64,000 nt of DNA from Lucifuga dentata (lineage: Eukaryota > Chordata > Actinopteri > Ophidiiformes > Bythitidae): contig VXCM01000217.1 of assembly GCA_014773175.1 (NCBI GenBank), forward strand, positions 372,001-436,000, written 5' to 3'. The notes beneath the pieces were generated by a model. That model was not told the DNA's origin. It saw only the letters and a program-made list of their open reading frames with translations, and did not search any database. Each line of letters opens with the position of its first letter. The first letter of the stretch is position 1. The position numbers and the translations under genes are program-made. Shown in pieces: positions 38,501 to 46,924 of the stretch.

Positions 38501-39924
38501 GAAACCTTAGGAGGATTAACAGAGGGATATCGGTAAAACTTCACTGTGGAAATACTGATATTGCCATGATGCACATAATATCATAATGTTTAAAGGACCA
38601 TACCAGCCATTTTGCATGTTTGAGCCTACTATATTCAATTTTCATATACATAAGGTTACTGATAATCATTTCCCAAAGCATACAACTGGAACGGTGAGTT
38701 AAAAAAATGTTTTTCCTACCTTCCAGACCACCATTGGTTTCAGTTCATTCTGGTACGCTATTAAAATCAACTTGTTGATACTTGAAACGTTCATGGGATA
38801 GGTAATCCATCATCGCCAACAAGACGTGTATTCAGGTTTTTTTTCCAAGTTATGTAATTTTAACGTTTAAGCGCAATAAAAAAAGTGGAGTGAATGTATG
38901 TCTCCACTGGGGAATATAGTCCCAAAAGAAGACCTGCGTTTCTCGAAAAATTTAAATGATCGTGACTTCATAAGGCTGCATAACTATTAGCAGGCGAAAC
39001 ATCGATTTTTAAGGCGGACGTATCGCTTGAATATTTGATTTTGAAAGATTAAGAGATTTTGCAAAATATCAGGAAAGCTGAAATACGGTTTTATCCTTTG
39101 GGAAATGATTGTCAGTAATGTAACATGTATGACAATTGAATATACAGGATTAGGCTCAAATGTGCAAAATGGTCATGGTCCTTTAACAATAACTCTGACT
39201 GCAACAAGTCTTGCTGCATTAAGATGTACTTTGGCCTGAGTTATACTACATGAAATTGCCTTTCTCTAGCTGTAATTTTCAGATGGAGTTTTTAAAGGAT
39301 ATCACATTATTAATAAATAATGTAAATATATTATTGGAAATAAAAGAAGTAAATCACTCTGAGGTTGGAATGATGGAACAGGCAGGCTTATCTTATGCTG
39401 TGGTGAGTTAATGTAGCTGTATCAGTCTGGATCTTTGAAATTTACCCACATGGAAAACTTCTTGTCCCCTCCCGTGTTTCTCAGGCTGGAGTTTGATGCG
39501 TACCGGTCAGACCTGGAGGAACTCAGCATGGGTCCAAGGGATGCAGTAGCGATGGCTCGCATAGAAGCTGCCCAGCAACAGTACCAAGTCCATAAGGACA
39601 AGTACGAACGCCTCCGATCAGACGTCATCATTAAACTCAAGTTCCTGGAGGAGAATAAGGTTAGTTAGCAGAGAATCCATGCCTCACAATCCTTACGCAT
39701 ATTAAATATGAAATTTCTATTATCCAGATTTTAAAGCTCCTCTCTCTCTCTCTCTCTCTCTCTCTCAGGTGAAGGTGATGCATAAGCAGCTCCTGCTCTT
39801 CCATAATGCCATCTCAGCGTACTTTGCTGGAAACCAGCAGCAGCTGGAGCAGACGCTGAAGCAGTTCAACATCAAGCTGAAGCCTCCAGGAGCTGACAAG
39901 CCCTCCTGGTTAGAGGAGCAGTGA
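28105..39924 (+). CDS. arfip2: arfip2, arfaptin-2 (BAR-domain Arf/Arl1/Rac effector), seven constitutive coding exons
   Basis: Joined exons: 28105-28203, 34619-34727, 37715-37830, 37967-38188, 38308-38465, 39485-39659, 39769-39924, with matching phases and GT-AG borders. They give 344 residues, close to the roughly 340 of mammalian ARFIP2. The N-terminus ([15 protein letters not shown], then [20 protein letters not shown]) is of ARFIP2 type rather than ARFIP1 type. Residues 94-108 ([15 protein letters not shown]) match the amphipathic segment in front of the BAR domain. About 110-330 is the arfaptin (AH/BAR) domain, with [37 protein letters not shown] and the C-terminus KPSWLEEQ. In the family this crescent dimer binds curved membrane, Arf1 and Arl1-GTP, and Rac1, and works at the trans-Golgi. 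The start ATG at 28105 lies just after an acceptor at 28091-28092; a 5' UTR exon further upstream is required. Introns carry four copies of a MITE family. Whether this is the fish a or b duplicate cannot be told here. Confidence 0.96.
28273..28400. mobile_element. MITE family A, solitary end in first coding-side intron of arfip2
   Basis: AAAGGACCATACCTGTGG, TAGTCCAGTAAATACTTGCC and a CATACTACTGGAGCAG segment match the older subfamily, 70 bp after coding exon 1. Confidence 0.6.
29719..30294. mobile_element. MITE family A copy 2, in arfip2 intron
   Basis: TTAAAGGACCATACCAGCC at the left and ATGATCCTTTAA at the right, 576 bp. The internal marker CACCGGGGAATATAGTCC is in forward orientation. Both terminal repeats are nearly intact. 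Confidence 0.9.
31533..31565 (+). CDS. arfip2: candidate 33-nt cassette exon of arfip2 ([11 protein letters not shown])
   Basis: The acceptor is ...TGTCTGTGCAG, preceded by a long pyrimidine-rich stretch (31385-31530), and the donor is AAG/gtagga at 31566. The 11 codons are open and phase 0 on both sides, so the insert would sit between Gln33 and Asp34 of the main product without changing the frame. A second donor 24 nt on (CACCAGG/gtgagc, near 31590) would give a 57-nt form adding VGSSRGTR. Its use is inferred from splice signals, phase and coding-like content only. Confidence 0.55.
32297..32502 (+). mobile_element. common teleost interspersed repeat (probably LINE-derived fragment)
   Basis: The CATCCATCCATTATCCTCCA start and the blocks CCGGGTCGCGGTGGC, GGCGTTCCCAGGCCAGC, GGGTCTTCCCCGGGGCCTC and TTGGACGTGCCTGGAA match a repeat very common in fish genomes. 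It is flanked by (TAA)n on both sides and lies in an arfip2 intron. GC content is much higher than in neighbouring DNA. Confidence 0.7.
32503..32542. repeat. (TAA)n microsatellite, retroelement tail
   Basis: About 13 TAA/ATA units that follow a LINE-type fragment; a shorter (TAA)n precedes it at 32276. Confidence 0.9.
33437..33460. repeat. (TG)n microsatellite
   Basis: Twelve TG units in an arfip2 intron. Confidence 0.95.
34311..34416. repeat. 24-bp inverted repeat, 58-nt spacer, arfip2 intron
   Basis: TTCCCAGGGTCCTGTGTTCC... (34311-34334) and its inverted partner at 34393-34416 differ at one base. It resembles the ends of a small nonautonomous element. Confidence 0.75.
34619..34727 (+). 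CDS. arfip2: arfip2 coding exon 2 (residues 34-69 and first base of codon 70)
   Basis: Acceptor CAACTTTTCAG ends at 34618. The exon encodes [20 protein letters not shown] and runs to IIPTSSIK, ending in phase 1. The donor AAAG/gtccga is weak, which fits the alternative linker exons downstream. If read through, the frame stops after ten more codons (GPTFAFTHS*). Confidence 0.93.
35405..35461 (+). CDS. arfip2: candidate 57-nt cassette exon of arfip2 (linker)
   Basis: Acceptor TAACTCTCTCTCAG ends at 35404, after a T-rich tract, and donor ATAG/gtggct follows at 35462. Entered in phase 1 it reads [19 protein letters not shown] and leaves in phase 1, so it fits between coding exons 2 and 3. If the donor is not used the frame continues to TAA at about 35503, making a truncated N-terminal product. 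It is not part of the canonical arfaptin-2 sequence I know. The evidence is splice signals, phase symmetry and amino-acid composition. Confidence 0.5.
   Translation, partial: ALLCATTLTFTKGSQLQQ
36576..36662 (+). CDS. arfip2: candidate 87-nt cassette exon of arfip2 (linker) with two possible donors
   Basis: The acceptor CCACTGCCACAG ends at 36575 after a C-rich tract. Entered in phase 1 the segment reads [20 protein letters not shown] and then LVRQSHEYQ, with donor CAAG/gtactg at 36663, leaving in phase 1 (29 codons). An internal donor CGAG/gtagcg at 36600 would give a 24-nt version, also symmetric. The Ser/Pro-rich basic content resembles a disordered linker. ARFIP1 is known to have isoforms that differ by an exon in the same part of the protein. 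Its use here is inference. Confidence 0.5.
36870..36894. repeat. (TC)n microsatellite
   Basis: Twelve TC units in an arfip2 intron, 47 bp left of a MITE. Confidence 0.95.
36941..37533. mobile_element. MITE family A copy 3, in arfip2 intron
   Basis: TTAAAGGACCATATCAGC at the left and GATATGGTCCTTTAA at the right, 593 bp. The internal marker is in reverse orientation (GGACTATATTCCCTGGTGG), so it is inverted relative to copies 1, 2 and 4. It ends 181 bp before coding exon 3. Confidence 0.9.
37715..37830 (+). CDS. arfip2: arfip2 coding exon 3 (residues 70-108)
   Basis: Acceptor TTATGCTGCAG ends at 37714. The two leading bases complete Gly70. The exon encodes a Ser-rich linker (SSMHH plus six Ser), then [20 protein letters not shown], the helix that precedes and packs against the BAR domain. 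Phase 0 donor AAG/gtatcc. Confidence 0.94.
37967..38188 (+). CDS. arfip2: arfip2 coding exon 4 (residues 109-182, BAR domain)
   Basis: Acceptor TTGCCGTTTCAG, donor CGG/gtgagc. Seventy-four codons hold the first BAR helix: [20 protein letters not shown], then [18 protein letters not shown] and [17 protein letters not shown]. Phase 0 on both sides. Confidence 0.97.
38308..38465 (+). CDS. arfip2: arfip2 coding exon 5 (residues 183-234, BAR domain)
   Basis: Acceptor TATTTGCAG, donor CCAG/gtgagg. Encodes [20 protein letters not shown] and [18 protein letters not shown], the most conserved part of arfaptins. Leaves in phase 2. Confidence 0.97.
38590..39186. mobile_element. MITE family A copy 4, in arfip2 intron
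   Basis: TTAAAGGACCATACCAGCC at the left and TCATGGTCCTTTAA at the right, 597 bp, marker in forward orientation. It fills most of the intron between coding exons 5 and 6. Confidence 0.9.
39485..39659 (+). CDS. arfip2: arfip2 coding exon 6 (residues 235-293, BAR domain)
   Basis: Acceptor GTGTTTCTCAG, donor AAG/gttagt. Encodes [20 protein letters not shown] and [19 protein letters not shown]. Phase 2 in, phase 0 out. Confidence 0.96.
39739..39766. repeat. (TC)n microsatellite serving as polypyrimidine tract
   Basis: About 13 TC units end at the AG acceptor of the last arfip2 exon. Confidence 0.95.
39769..39924 (+). CDS. arfip2: arfip2 last coding exon (residues 294-344)
   Basis: The acceptor is formed directly by a (TC)n microsatellite (about 39741-39766) followed by AG. 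Encodes [20 protein letters not shown] and ends [11 protein letters not shown] then TGA (39922-39924), the family C-terminus. Confidence 0.96.
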   Translation: MKVMHKQLLLFHNAISAYFAGNQQQLEQTLKQFNIKLKPPGADKPSWLEEQ

Positions 39925-42771
39925 GGGGGAAGGGGGCCACAGGATGCCCCTCTATGCCTCTACCGCCTCCACCTGTTACCTGTTGAAAACCCCCCACCTA
40001 ACAGAGGACCACTANCTCTATGCCTCTACCGCCTCCACCTGTTACCTGTTGAAAACCCCCCACCTAACAGAGGACCACTACAGAGCGAAACGCGTACAGA
40101 TGATTGGGCGGATGAAGATGTAAGATGAGGGTGTGGCTGGATGATTGGACAGATGAGTGGCATGATATTTTCTATGGCTGAATGCAGCAGAAAACCAAGT
40201 GGCTGGTGTCATGAACTGTCAGGGGGCTTTTAGTGCCTCTCCCCCTCCCTGCCCCCTTTTCAATCAAACTCTCTCTTTGTCCTTTATTCCTCAAGAAACT
40301 GGTCTTATTGCTCCTTCCTCACTCCCATTTGACTTAACGCACTTCTCTCTCAACACTACTTTGCTGTGTCTTTGTTTTACTTCCTCAAGTGCAAACTTTT
40401 ACCCCACAACATCTCAGCTACAGCGAATGAGACCAGACAAAAACCGTAAGGGAAAAAAAACAAAAAAAACAAGATGCCATCAAAACTCTTCCAAACTTTC
40501 CAAATCATTCTCCTAGCGTGCCTCCTGATATACCGTACACGGTGACGTGCTGAAAAAACACGTGACCAGGAGGAAGAAGGTGTTTGGATGTATTTCAGCA
40601 CGTGATGGGGGTTTGTATACACTGGAACCAAAATCTTCACACATTTCCAATCAATGTATATTTCAAATTAAGTACTGTTTCACTTTTGAAATAAATACGA
40701 TATGATTGTAGTTTTTAGCCTTTTTTTTTTTTTTTGNGCCTTTTTTTTTTTGTTTGTTTGTTTTGCTTAATTTGATCGTCCTCTTTATATTTTTGCGTTA
40801 ATCATCTAGATCCTGACACTACATGAGCAACGTGTTTTGGACTGTAAGAGCTTAGTTAGTCTGTAACGATCAGAAATGCTACTGATTTGAAACTGGAACC
40901 TGAAAACTCCGTAGTGTTTGACTTCATCTGGTATATGCAAAGAAATTTCATACAACACTGCCACAGCTCCCCAACGTTATACCGGTTTGGGTTTTTTACT
41001 TTGATTTTATTTTATTTTGATTCACCCAAAGAGACTTGAGAGATATTTTATTTTTTACTAATAGTTCACATCACATGGTTCGGTCTCTGGACTCTGAAGA
41101 AGTTTTGAGGGGAAAGCAGTCGGCCAGAGAAAGATGAATATACCAGTCAGTCATAATCCAACAAACTTGAATGGAATCATTCTGCTATTTAATTGTTTAA
41201 AGGACTATTTTGTCTATTTAGGAGGAATTCACTGTATTTGAGTGTTTCAAATGCTTTAGAAGGACAGATTAGCTCATTCATATGCAGTGATAATGCATTT
41301 CTATTTTTCTTTTCATTTTCAGTCCATCTAAAGCAAAATATCAATGCCTCCTGTATCCTTCTTCATACTGAAGATTAGCTAAAATGACTAAAGCTAATAT
41401 TTTGACATAAAAGCTTGTAACTCAGTAGTTGGGGATTGGAATAACTAAAGATTTATCATTTATCTCCTTTAACTTAAACATTGTCTCTGGATAACACACA
41501 CTAATCATCTATGATTGACAATTTTATGAAGGTATTACCTTGACACAATGGCATCATTTGGTACTACCAACATGTATGTAAAGCTGTATTTTTAATCCAT
41601 CGCTGTATTTATTTTGTTGATAATATGTGTTTTAATATGTTGGAATCAACATACTTTACACTGGTAAACTTCTGATTTTGCAAAAATTACACAATTTCTG
41701 CATATGACATCACAATAACATGAGCAAAACAATGGAGCTTTTTGATATGAAATCATTTCCTGAACAAAATCCCATGAGCAAACTAAATCTGTGATTGATG
41801 CAGATCAAATATCACTTTGGATAATTTCTGCTCCTGATTACGAGCGATGATCAAGATGTTCCTTCCTGTATATTCACAGAGCGCTGGTTTAGTTATGGTG
41901 TCAAATGAAGAATGGTGAATCATGTTTTCCCACGCTGCATCTAACTCATGAGAACCTCCACTAACATAATGAGGAGCTCTGAAATCTCCATTGTCAATGC
42001 TCCTCCAGCTTCTTTCTCCTTCCTTGTGTTTGCATGGCAGGAAGTGATCCAGTGTGGGTGCAGATATATGTGAATGCACTGATGCTCTTCTCTTGGCCTT
42101 CTGCGTGCCAGCTCGCATGGACTGGCATCATGCCATGCTTTCATTTTATTTAATTTAAAGCTGAAACTAAGTGAAGGAAAATCCACAATATGGATTTACT
42201 TTAATGCTGCACTTGTAAGAATAATCATGGAAGGGAATGGAGTTAGTTTTTCTTTAAAAGCAAGACTTAAAAATTGTTTGATGTGTGTTTTCTGAATTCT
42301 AACGTGGAAATGTGAGATGGGTGTGTTTTATTGTGGCTCAGCTGAGAAGCATCTCCCTCATGGCCTGTTTGGAAGCTAAAACTGCAGCTCCTCTGGTCTG
42401 TTTGACCGCCACACAGCAATATTATCAAAATGTGATCCTTCTGTCCCTTCTAAAATCCTAACCCCAACACAACAAATGGCAATAGAATTTTTTTCTGTAA
42501 TTGTAAAATCTCCAAAATAAATGATTAGCATAGCTGAAAAGTGTGGCAAGCCTTTAAAGTCACTCTTACTAGCAGTCAGAGAACTAAGATTTATAAAATG
42601 AGATTTTGTGTACAATCAGTGTTTTGTATGTAGGCTGAGCTGGTGTATTGTATGAATGAATGATGACACATGGTGGTATTTAAGATGAGAAATGATGAAA
42701 AGTCGATGTGATATTCTGCCTTTATTCCTCACTCAAACCTGAAACCTCCCACTTTACCCCAAGGGAATAAA
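39925..42771 (+). other. arfip2: arfip2 3' UTR with two candidate poly(A) signals
   Basis: After the TGA, AATAAA occurs at 40690-40695 and again at 42766-42771, the second followed by T/GT-rich DNA. The interval 40740-42760 is largely free of the repeats seen elsewhere, as expected if it is transcribed 3' UTR. An assembly join at 40015 falsely duplicates about 65 bp in the proximal UTR, and another join (40737) sits in a T run. Confidence 0.55.
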
Positions 42772-42941
42772 AGTCAAAAGTACACATTTTCAAATGCTTG
42801 GCGTTATTTTGTGTTTGCTTTTTCTCCTGTACTTTGATTTCAACATAAACTTTCAGTCAAGTCAAACTAAAATCTCATGATCATAGGCATTTGAAAGGAA
42901 GATGCCCTCACAAAATGTTACACATATATTTTGAATGGCAC

Positions 42942-43165
42942 TTAAAGGACCATACTGGTGATTTTACATGTTTAAGCCCAATACATACTACATACAAGTT
43001 ACTTTGCTGACAACCATTTTCCAAAACATAAAACCACATTTTAGTTTTCCAGCTATTTTGTCAAATCCCCTAATCTTTCACAGTCAAAGGTTCAGGTGAT
43101 ACACCCACCGTAAGATTCAATGTTTCACCTGCTAATACTTATGCCTGAATGTAGAAGGCCTTAGA
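42942..43165. mobile_element. MITE family A, solitary left end
   Basis: TTAAAGGACCATACTGGTGA, TTAAGCCCAATACATACTAC and TTCCAAAACATAAAACC match the older subfamily; no right end follows. It lies between the arfip2 poly(A) signals and the formin promoter. Confidence 0.7.
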
Positions 43166-43772
43166 AGACCTTCAAAGATGTGTCTGTGGGTTACTGATGC
43201 ACAATTTTTGGGTTTGCTTAGGGTGTGGAGGTTATTAATAACCAGTATTCTCTGGTCTTGAACATAGAATGCAGGTGCAGATGAGGGCAAACCCACCTAA
43301 ACTCACTTTGTCTCAGTGGTAAATTTTAAACTGCAGTAGAGCTGCAAATGATTATCTTTTATAATTGGATAATCCCAATTATAGTTTGATTAATTTATTA
43401 ATTGTTTTATTGCAAGTATGTAAAATAAATGGTGATAAATAACTGACAGAGCCCATCGTAACATCAAGAAATTCCCTATTTTGCCTGTACAACAAAAAAC
43501 TCTGGCCTTCAATTTCAATTTGAAACTGAGAAAAGCAGCAATTCCTAGCACATTGTCCTTGTTTTTAAGCTTTATTTTTATCTGTCAAATGGTGTTAATT
43601 AATACATTAGAAATTATTTGTATTATTTTTATGTTTATTGATTACTCCAAATTATAGTTGAACAATAAAGGTAAAGACGCTTATCAGAAAATACTAACAG
43701 ATTGTTGTCTTGGTTGGTTGACCCATTTTCTAAAGGGGCGTTCCCTTACCTGTTTTGAGCCTGATTTGAATC

Positions 43773-43969
43773 TGATTGGCTGAGATTGGCGTCCTGCACC
43801 TGTGGCTTCTCTGCACGAGACACAGCGGCTGCAACAGCTAACACGAACGCGGGGANCGTCCTGCACCTGTGGCTTCTCTGCACGAGACACAGCGGCTGCA
43901 ACAGCTAACACGAACGCGGGGAGTCAGAAAGACGAATTTACTTTTAAAATTTTATTTAAAGCGTACACG
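43773..43969 (+). promoter_or_regulatory. probable promoter and noncoding first exon of the FHDC-like formin gene
   Basis: Two inverted CCAAT boxes (ATTGG at 43775-43779 and 43785-43789, ten bases apart) precede a GC-richer stretch that ends in a strong donor, ACACG/gtgagt at 43970. There is no TATA box. The next usable acceptor is ATATCCTCAG at 46441-46450, ahead of the start codon. About 66 bp (43790-43855) is repeated at 43857-43922 around a single n and is probably an assembly artefact, so the true exon is likely shorter. Confidence 0.5.
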
Positions 43970-44539
43970 GTGAGTAAAATTAGTTTTGGTAAAAGTCTAT
44001 TAAAACTCCCTTGCACGTTTTTATCGTACATGTTGAATTATATGTTTAGTTAGTAGCATCTTCAGCCGCAATATGAGCTGATTTTCCCTGTAGAAAGAAC
44101 GTATCGCGAAACTAGCTTAATAAAAACGCCAATTTAAAGATTATTTGTTGATTAAAATACATGCTTACAAGTTTGTTTTATACTCGACATATTGTTTAAA
44201 TAATTTCTGTCAACTTTACTATTCGGCATAAAAATTATTCAACAAGCAGTGGTTATTTCGGTATAATCAAATCTATTGCTTATTGGTTCATTTGCAAACT
44301 GATTTACTAGACGCAAGTATCTAGCAGAGAGATGTGTAGATGTGTTAAAGTTGAGTTTGTTTTTTTTGTATTACAATGAAGTGTTTGGTGGATGGCTTCT
44401 ATGCCGACTACACCACTGTTCATTTTAAGAAATATAAGGTTTGATTAATATTATGGTAGACATATTTACTAGTAAACAAAGAAGCAGTAAATTGCAAGAT
44501 TTTTGGATGAGAGCCATACCAGAACATTTGTGTGGCAAA

Positions 44540-45750
44540 TACACTGCCTGGCCAAAAATAAAAGTCACCAGCTGAATTTAACTAAGCAAATATGTAAGAG
44601 CCTTCCATTGGATAATTACTGCAGTGATTAATATTTTTCAGCTGGAACAAGTTATTTAACCCTAACTGATGCAGTGAGTAGCTTCTCATTTCTTAAACAA
44701 CCATGTCNAACAGGAGTAATGGTAAAAGACAAAGGTTACAGCAAAGAAAACAACTAAGGAGACTGCTGAAACTACTAAAATTGGTTTAAGAAGTGTCCAA
44801 TACATTAGGAAGGATAGTGGTGAACCATCATCTTTGAGGAAGAAATGTGGTCAGAAAAAAATCTTGAATGATCATGATTGGAGATCACTTAAACGATTGG
44901 TGAAGTCAAATCGTAAAATATCAACAGTAGAACTCATGTCTATGTTTAACAGTGAAAGTAAGAGCATTTCCACACGCACAATGCGAGGGATTGGGACTAA
45001 ACAGCTGTGTAGCCTTAAGAAAACCACTTATCAGTGAGGCTAATCAGAAAAAAAGGCTTCAATTTACTAGGGAGCATAAAGATTGGACTCTGGAGCAATG
45101 GAAAAAGGTCATGTGGTCTGATGAGTCCAGATTTACCCTGTTCCAGATGGGCGTATCAGGGTAAGAAGACAGGTGGATGAACTGATGCACCCATCATGCC
45201 TAGTGCCTACCATACAAGCCTGTGGGGGCAGTGTTATGATCTGGGTTTGCTTCAGTTGGTCAGGCCTAGGTTCAGCAATGATATGTGCCCAAAAAATAAG
45301 GTCAGCTGACTACCTGAATATACTGAATGACCAGGTTTTTTCCATCAATGGATTTTTTTCTTCCCTGATGGCATGGGCATATTCCAAGATGACAATGCCA
45401 GGATTCATCGGGCTCAAATTGTGAAAGAGTGGTTCAGGGAGCATGAGACATCATTTTCACACATGGAATAGCCACCACAGAGTCCAGACCTTAACCCCAC
45501 TGAGAATCTTTGGGATGTGCTGGAGAAGACTTTACGCAGCGGGCCGACTCTCCCATCATCAATACAAGATCTTGGCGGAAAATTAATGCAACTCTGGACA
45601 GAAATAAATGTTGTGACATTGCATAAGCTTATCGAAACGATGCCACGGTGAATGCCTGCCGTAATCAAAGCTAAAGGCAGTCCAACAAAATATTAGAGCG
45701 TGACTTTTTTTTTTTTTTTNTTTTTTTTTTTTTTTTGACGGGGCAGCGTA
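44540..45750 (+). mobile_element. dead Tc1-like DNA transposon (DD34E type) with flanking TA
   Basis: TA dinucleotides flank imperfect inverted ends (CACTGCCTGGCCAAAAATAA at left; the right end, read inward, starts CGCTGCCCCGTCAAAAA). Inside, a broken transposase keeps the HTH-like start after ATGTC (44703), QWKKVMWSDESRFTLFQ (first Asp), [17 protein letters not shown] (second Asp) and QSPDLNPTENLWDVLEK (Glu). The coding frame is broken by frameshifts and by TAG at 45469-45471, where relatives have Trp. It sits in the inferred first intron of the FHDC-like gene, same strand. A T-run assembly join lies in its right end. Confidence 0.9.
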
Positions 45751-46212
45751 TTACAAAGAAATGTGTTCAAGCATACAATCAATTGACTGAAGAAGTCAAA
45801 GTCTGCCAGTTTCGATGCAATTCAAGACCAAAAAAAAATTCAGAATAATCATGAATCATTTTTTGTTAATTATTAATATTTAAATAAGGAACTTTGTTGC
45901 CTGCCTTTAAGCAATTACAGATGAATTTTACAATCTACAGTGGCCTATATAAAACTTAAATGTTGATAAGGGACTGTTTCTGGTTTTCTGTGTGCTCAAA
46001 ATGACTTTTATGATATATTTGAATGGCATACAAATATCTAGAAATTTGCATGTAGATTCACAGATGCATAGTTTAATTCAAAAATGCGTCATGAGAAAGT
46101 AACAAATTTTAAATAGATTGTCTTTAATGTCTTAATAAATATGTTGGTGATTATCCCCAATTTGTCTTGTATTGTTTTACTTGTTGGTATGCGTCGCCCC
46201 TTAATTTTTTAA

Positions 46213-46249
46213 ATTGCTGTAACCTTTGTCTTTTACCATTACTCCTGTT
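46213..46249 (-). mobile_element. short inverted fragment of the same Tc1-like element
   Basis: TTGCTGTAACCTTTGTCTTT and the following bases are the reverse complement of 44712-44747, the start of the Tc1 transposase gene, over about 36 bases with no mismatch that I can see. No terminal repeat is visible beside it. Confidence 0.75.
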
Positions 46250-46492
46250 ATGGTTATGTTTTTTTTTAATCTCATGCTTTTAATGTTTTTACACATTTAA
46301 AGTGCTGTGTAACTTTGTAAGCTACTGTATTAAGTTTATTATTAGTTTCTGTTCATTTTTAGGTTTCAAAGTACTGTTCAAAACCTGTTATTGGTTAGTA
46401 TTTGATTTGACTGATGAGTAATTTATATCTTGTTTCTGATATATCCTCAGATCTGAGAGGCAGTGGGACAGTTTCTCTCATTCTTGGATTAG

Positions 46493-46924
46493 ATGGAGAT
46501 GGAGGCAGCGTTGGTTTTAAAACCTTCTCTTACTCTCAGCCCTCCTTCTCAGGATTCATCTCCTCCTTTTCCTCAGGAGGATTCAGATCACCAAGCCTCT
46601 TCTTTTCCACTTCCCCTCACTGATGCTTCCCCTCCACCTCCACCACCACCACCACCTCCTCCTCCTCCTCCTCCTCCTCCTTTTGCCTCTCGTAATGGCT
46701 ACCGATGTTCGATGAAAAGGGTGAACTGGGTTACCATCCCGAGCCAGTGCGTCCTTGGCAAATTGAATGTCTGGACATCCCAGCGGCCTCAGAGGGATCT
46801 TGTGTTGGACATTCAGAGCATGGAGGAGCTGTTCAGTCAGGTAGACAAACAAAACTCGCTACGCAGGTCCAAGATGGGTCAAAAGAGGTGTGAAGGCTTG
46901 GACCTCTTTCCTCAGGAGCCTCAG
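46493..46924 (+). CDS. fhdc-like coding exon 1 (residues 1-144; FH1 and FH2 lasso)
   Basis: The exon probably starts at 46451, after acceptor ATATCCTCAG, with about 42 nt of 5' UTR. The start ATG at 46493 follows an in-frame TAG immediately; a second Met is codon 3. A Ser/Pro-rich leader, a (CCN)17 proline run (46631-46681) and the start of FH2 follow. Donor CTCAG/gtaaat, phase 0. Confidence 0.9.

Noticed and set aside
46583..46852. - strand frame rich in Arg and Trp runs
   Set aside because: Shadow of the proline repeat of the formin FH1.
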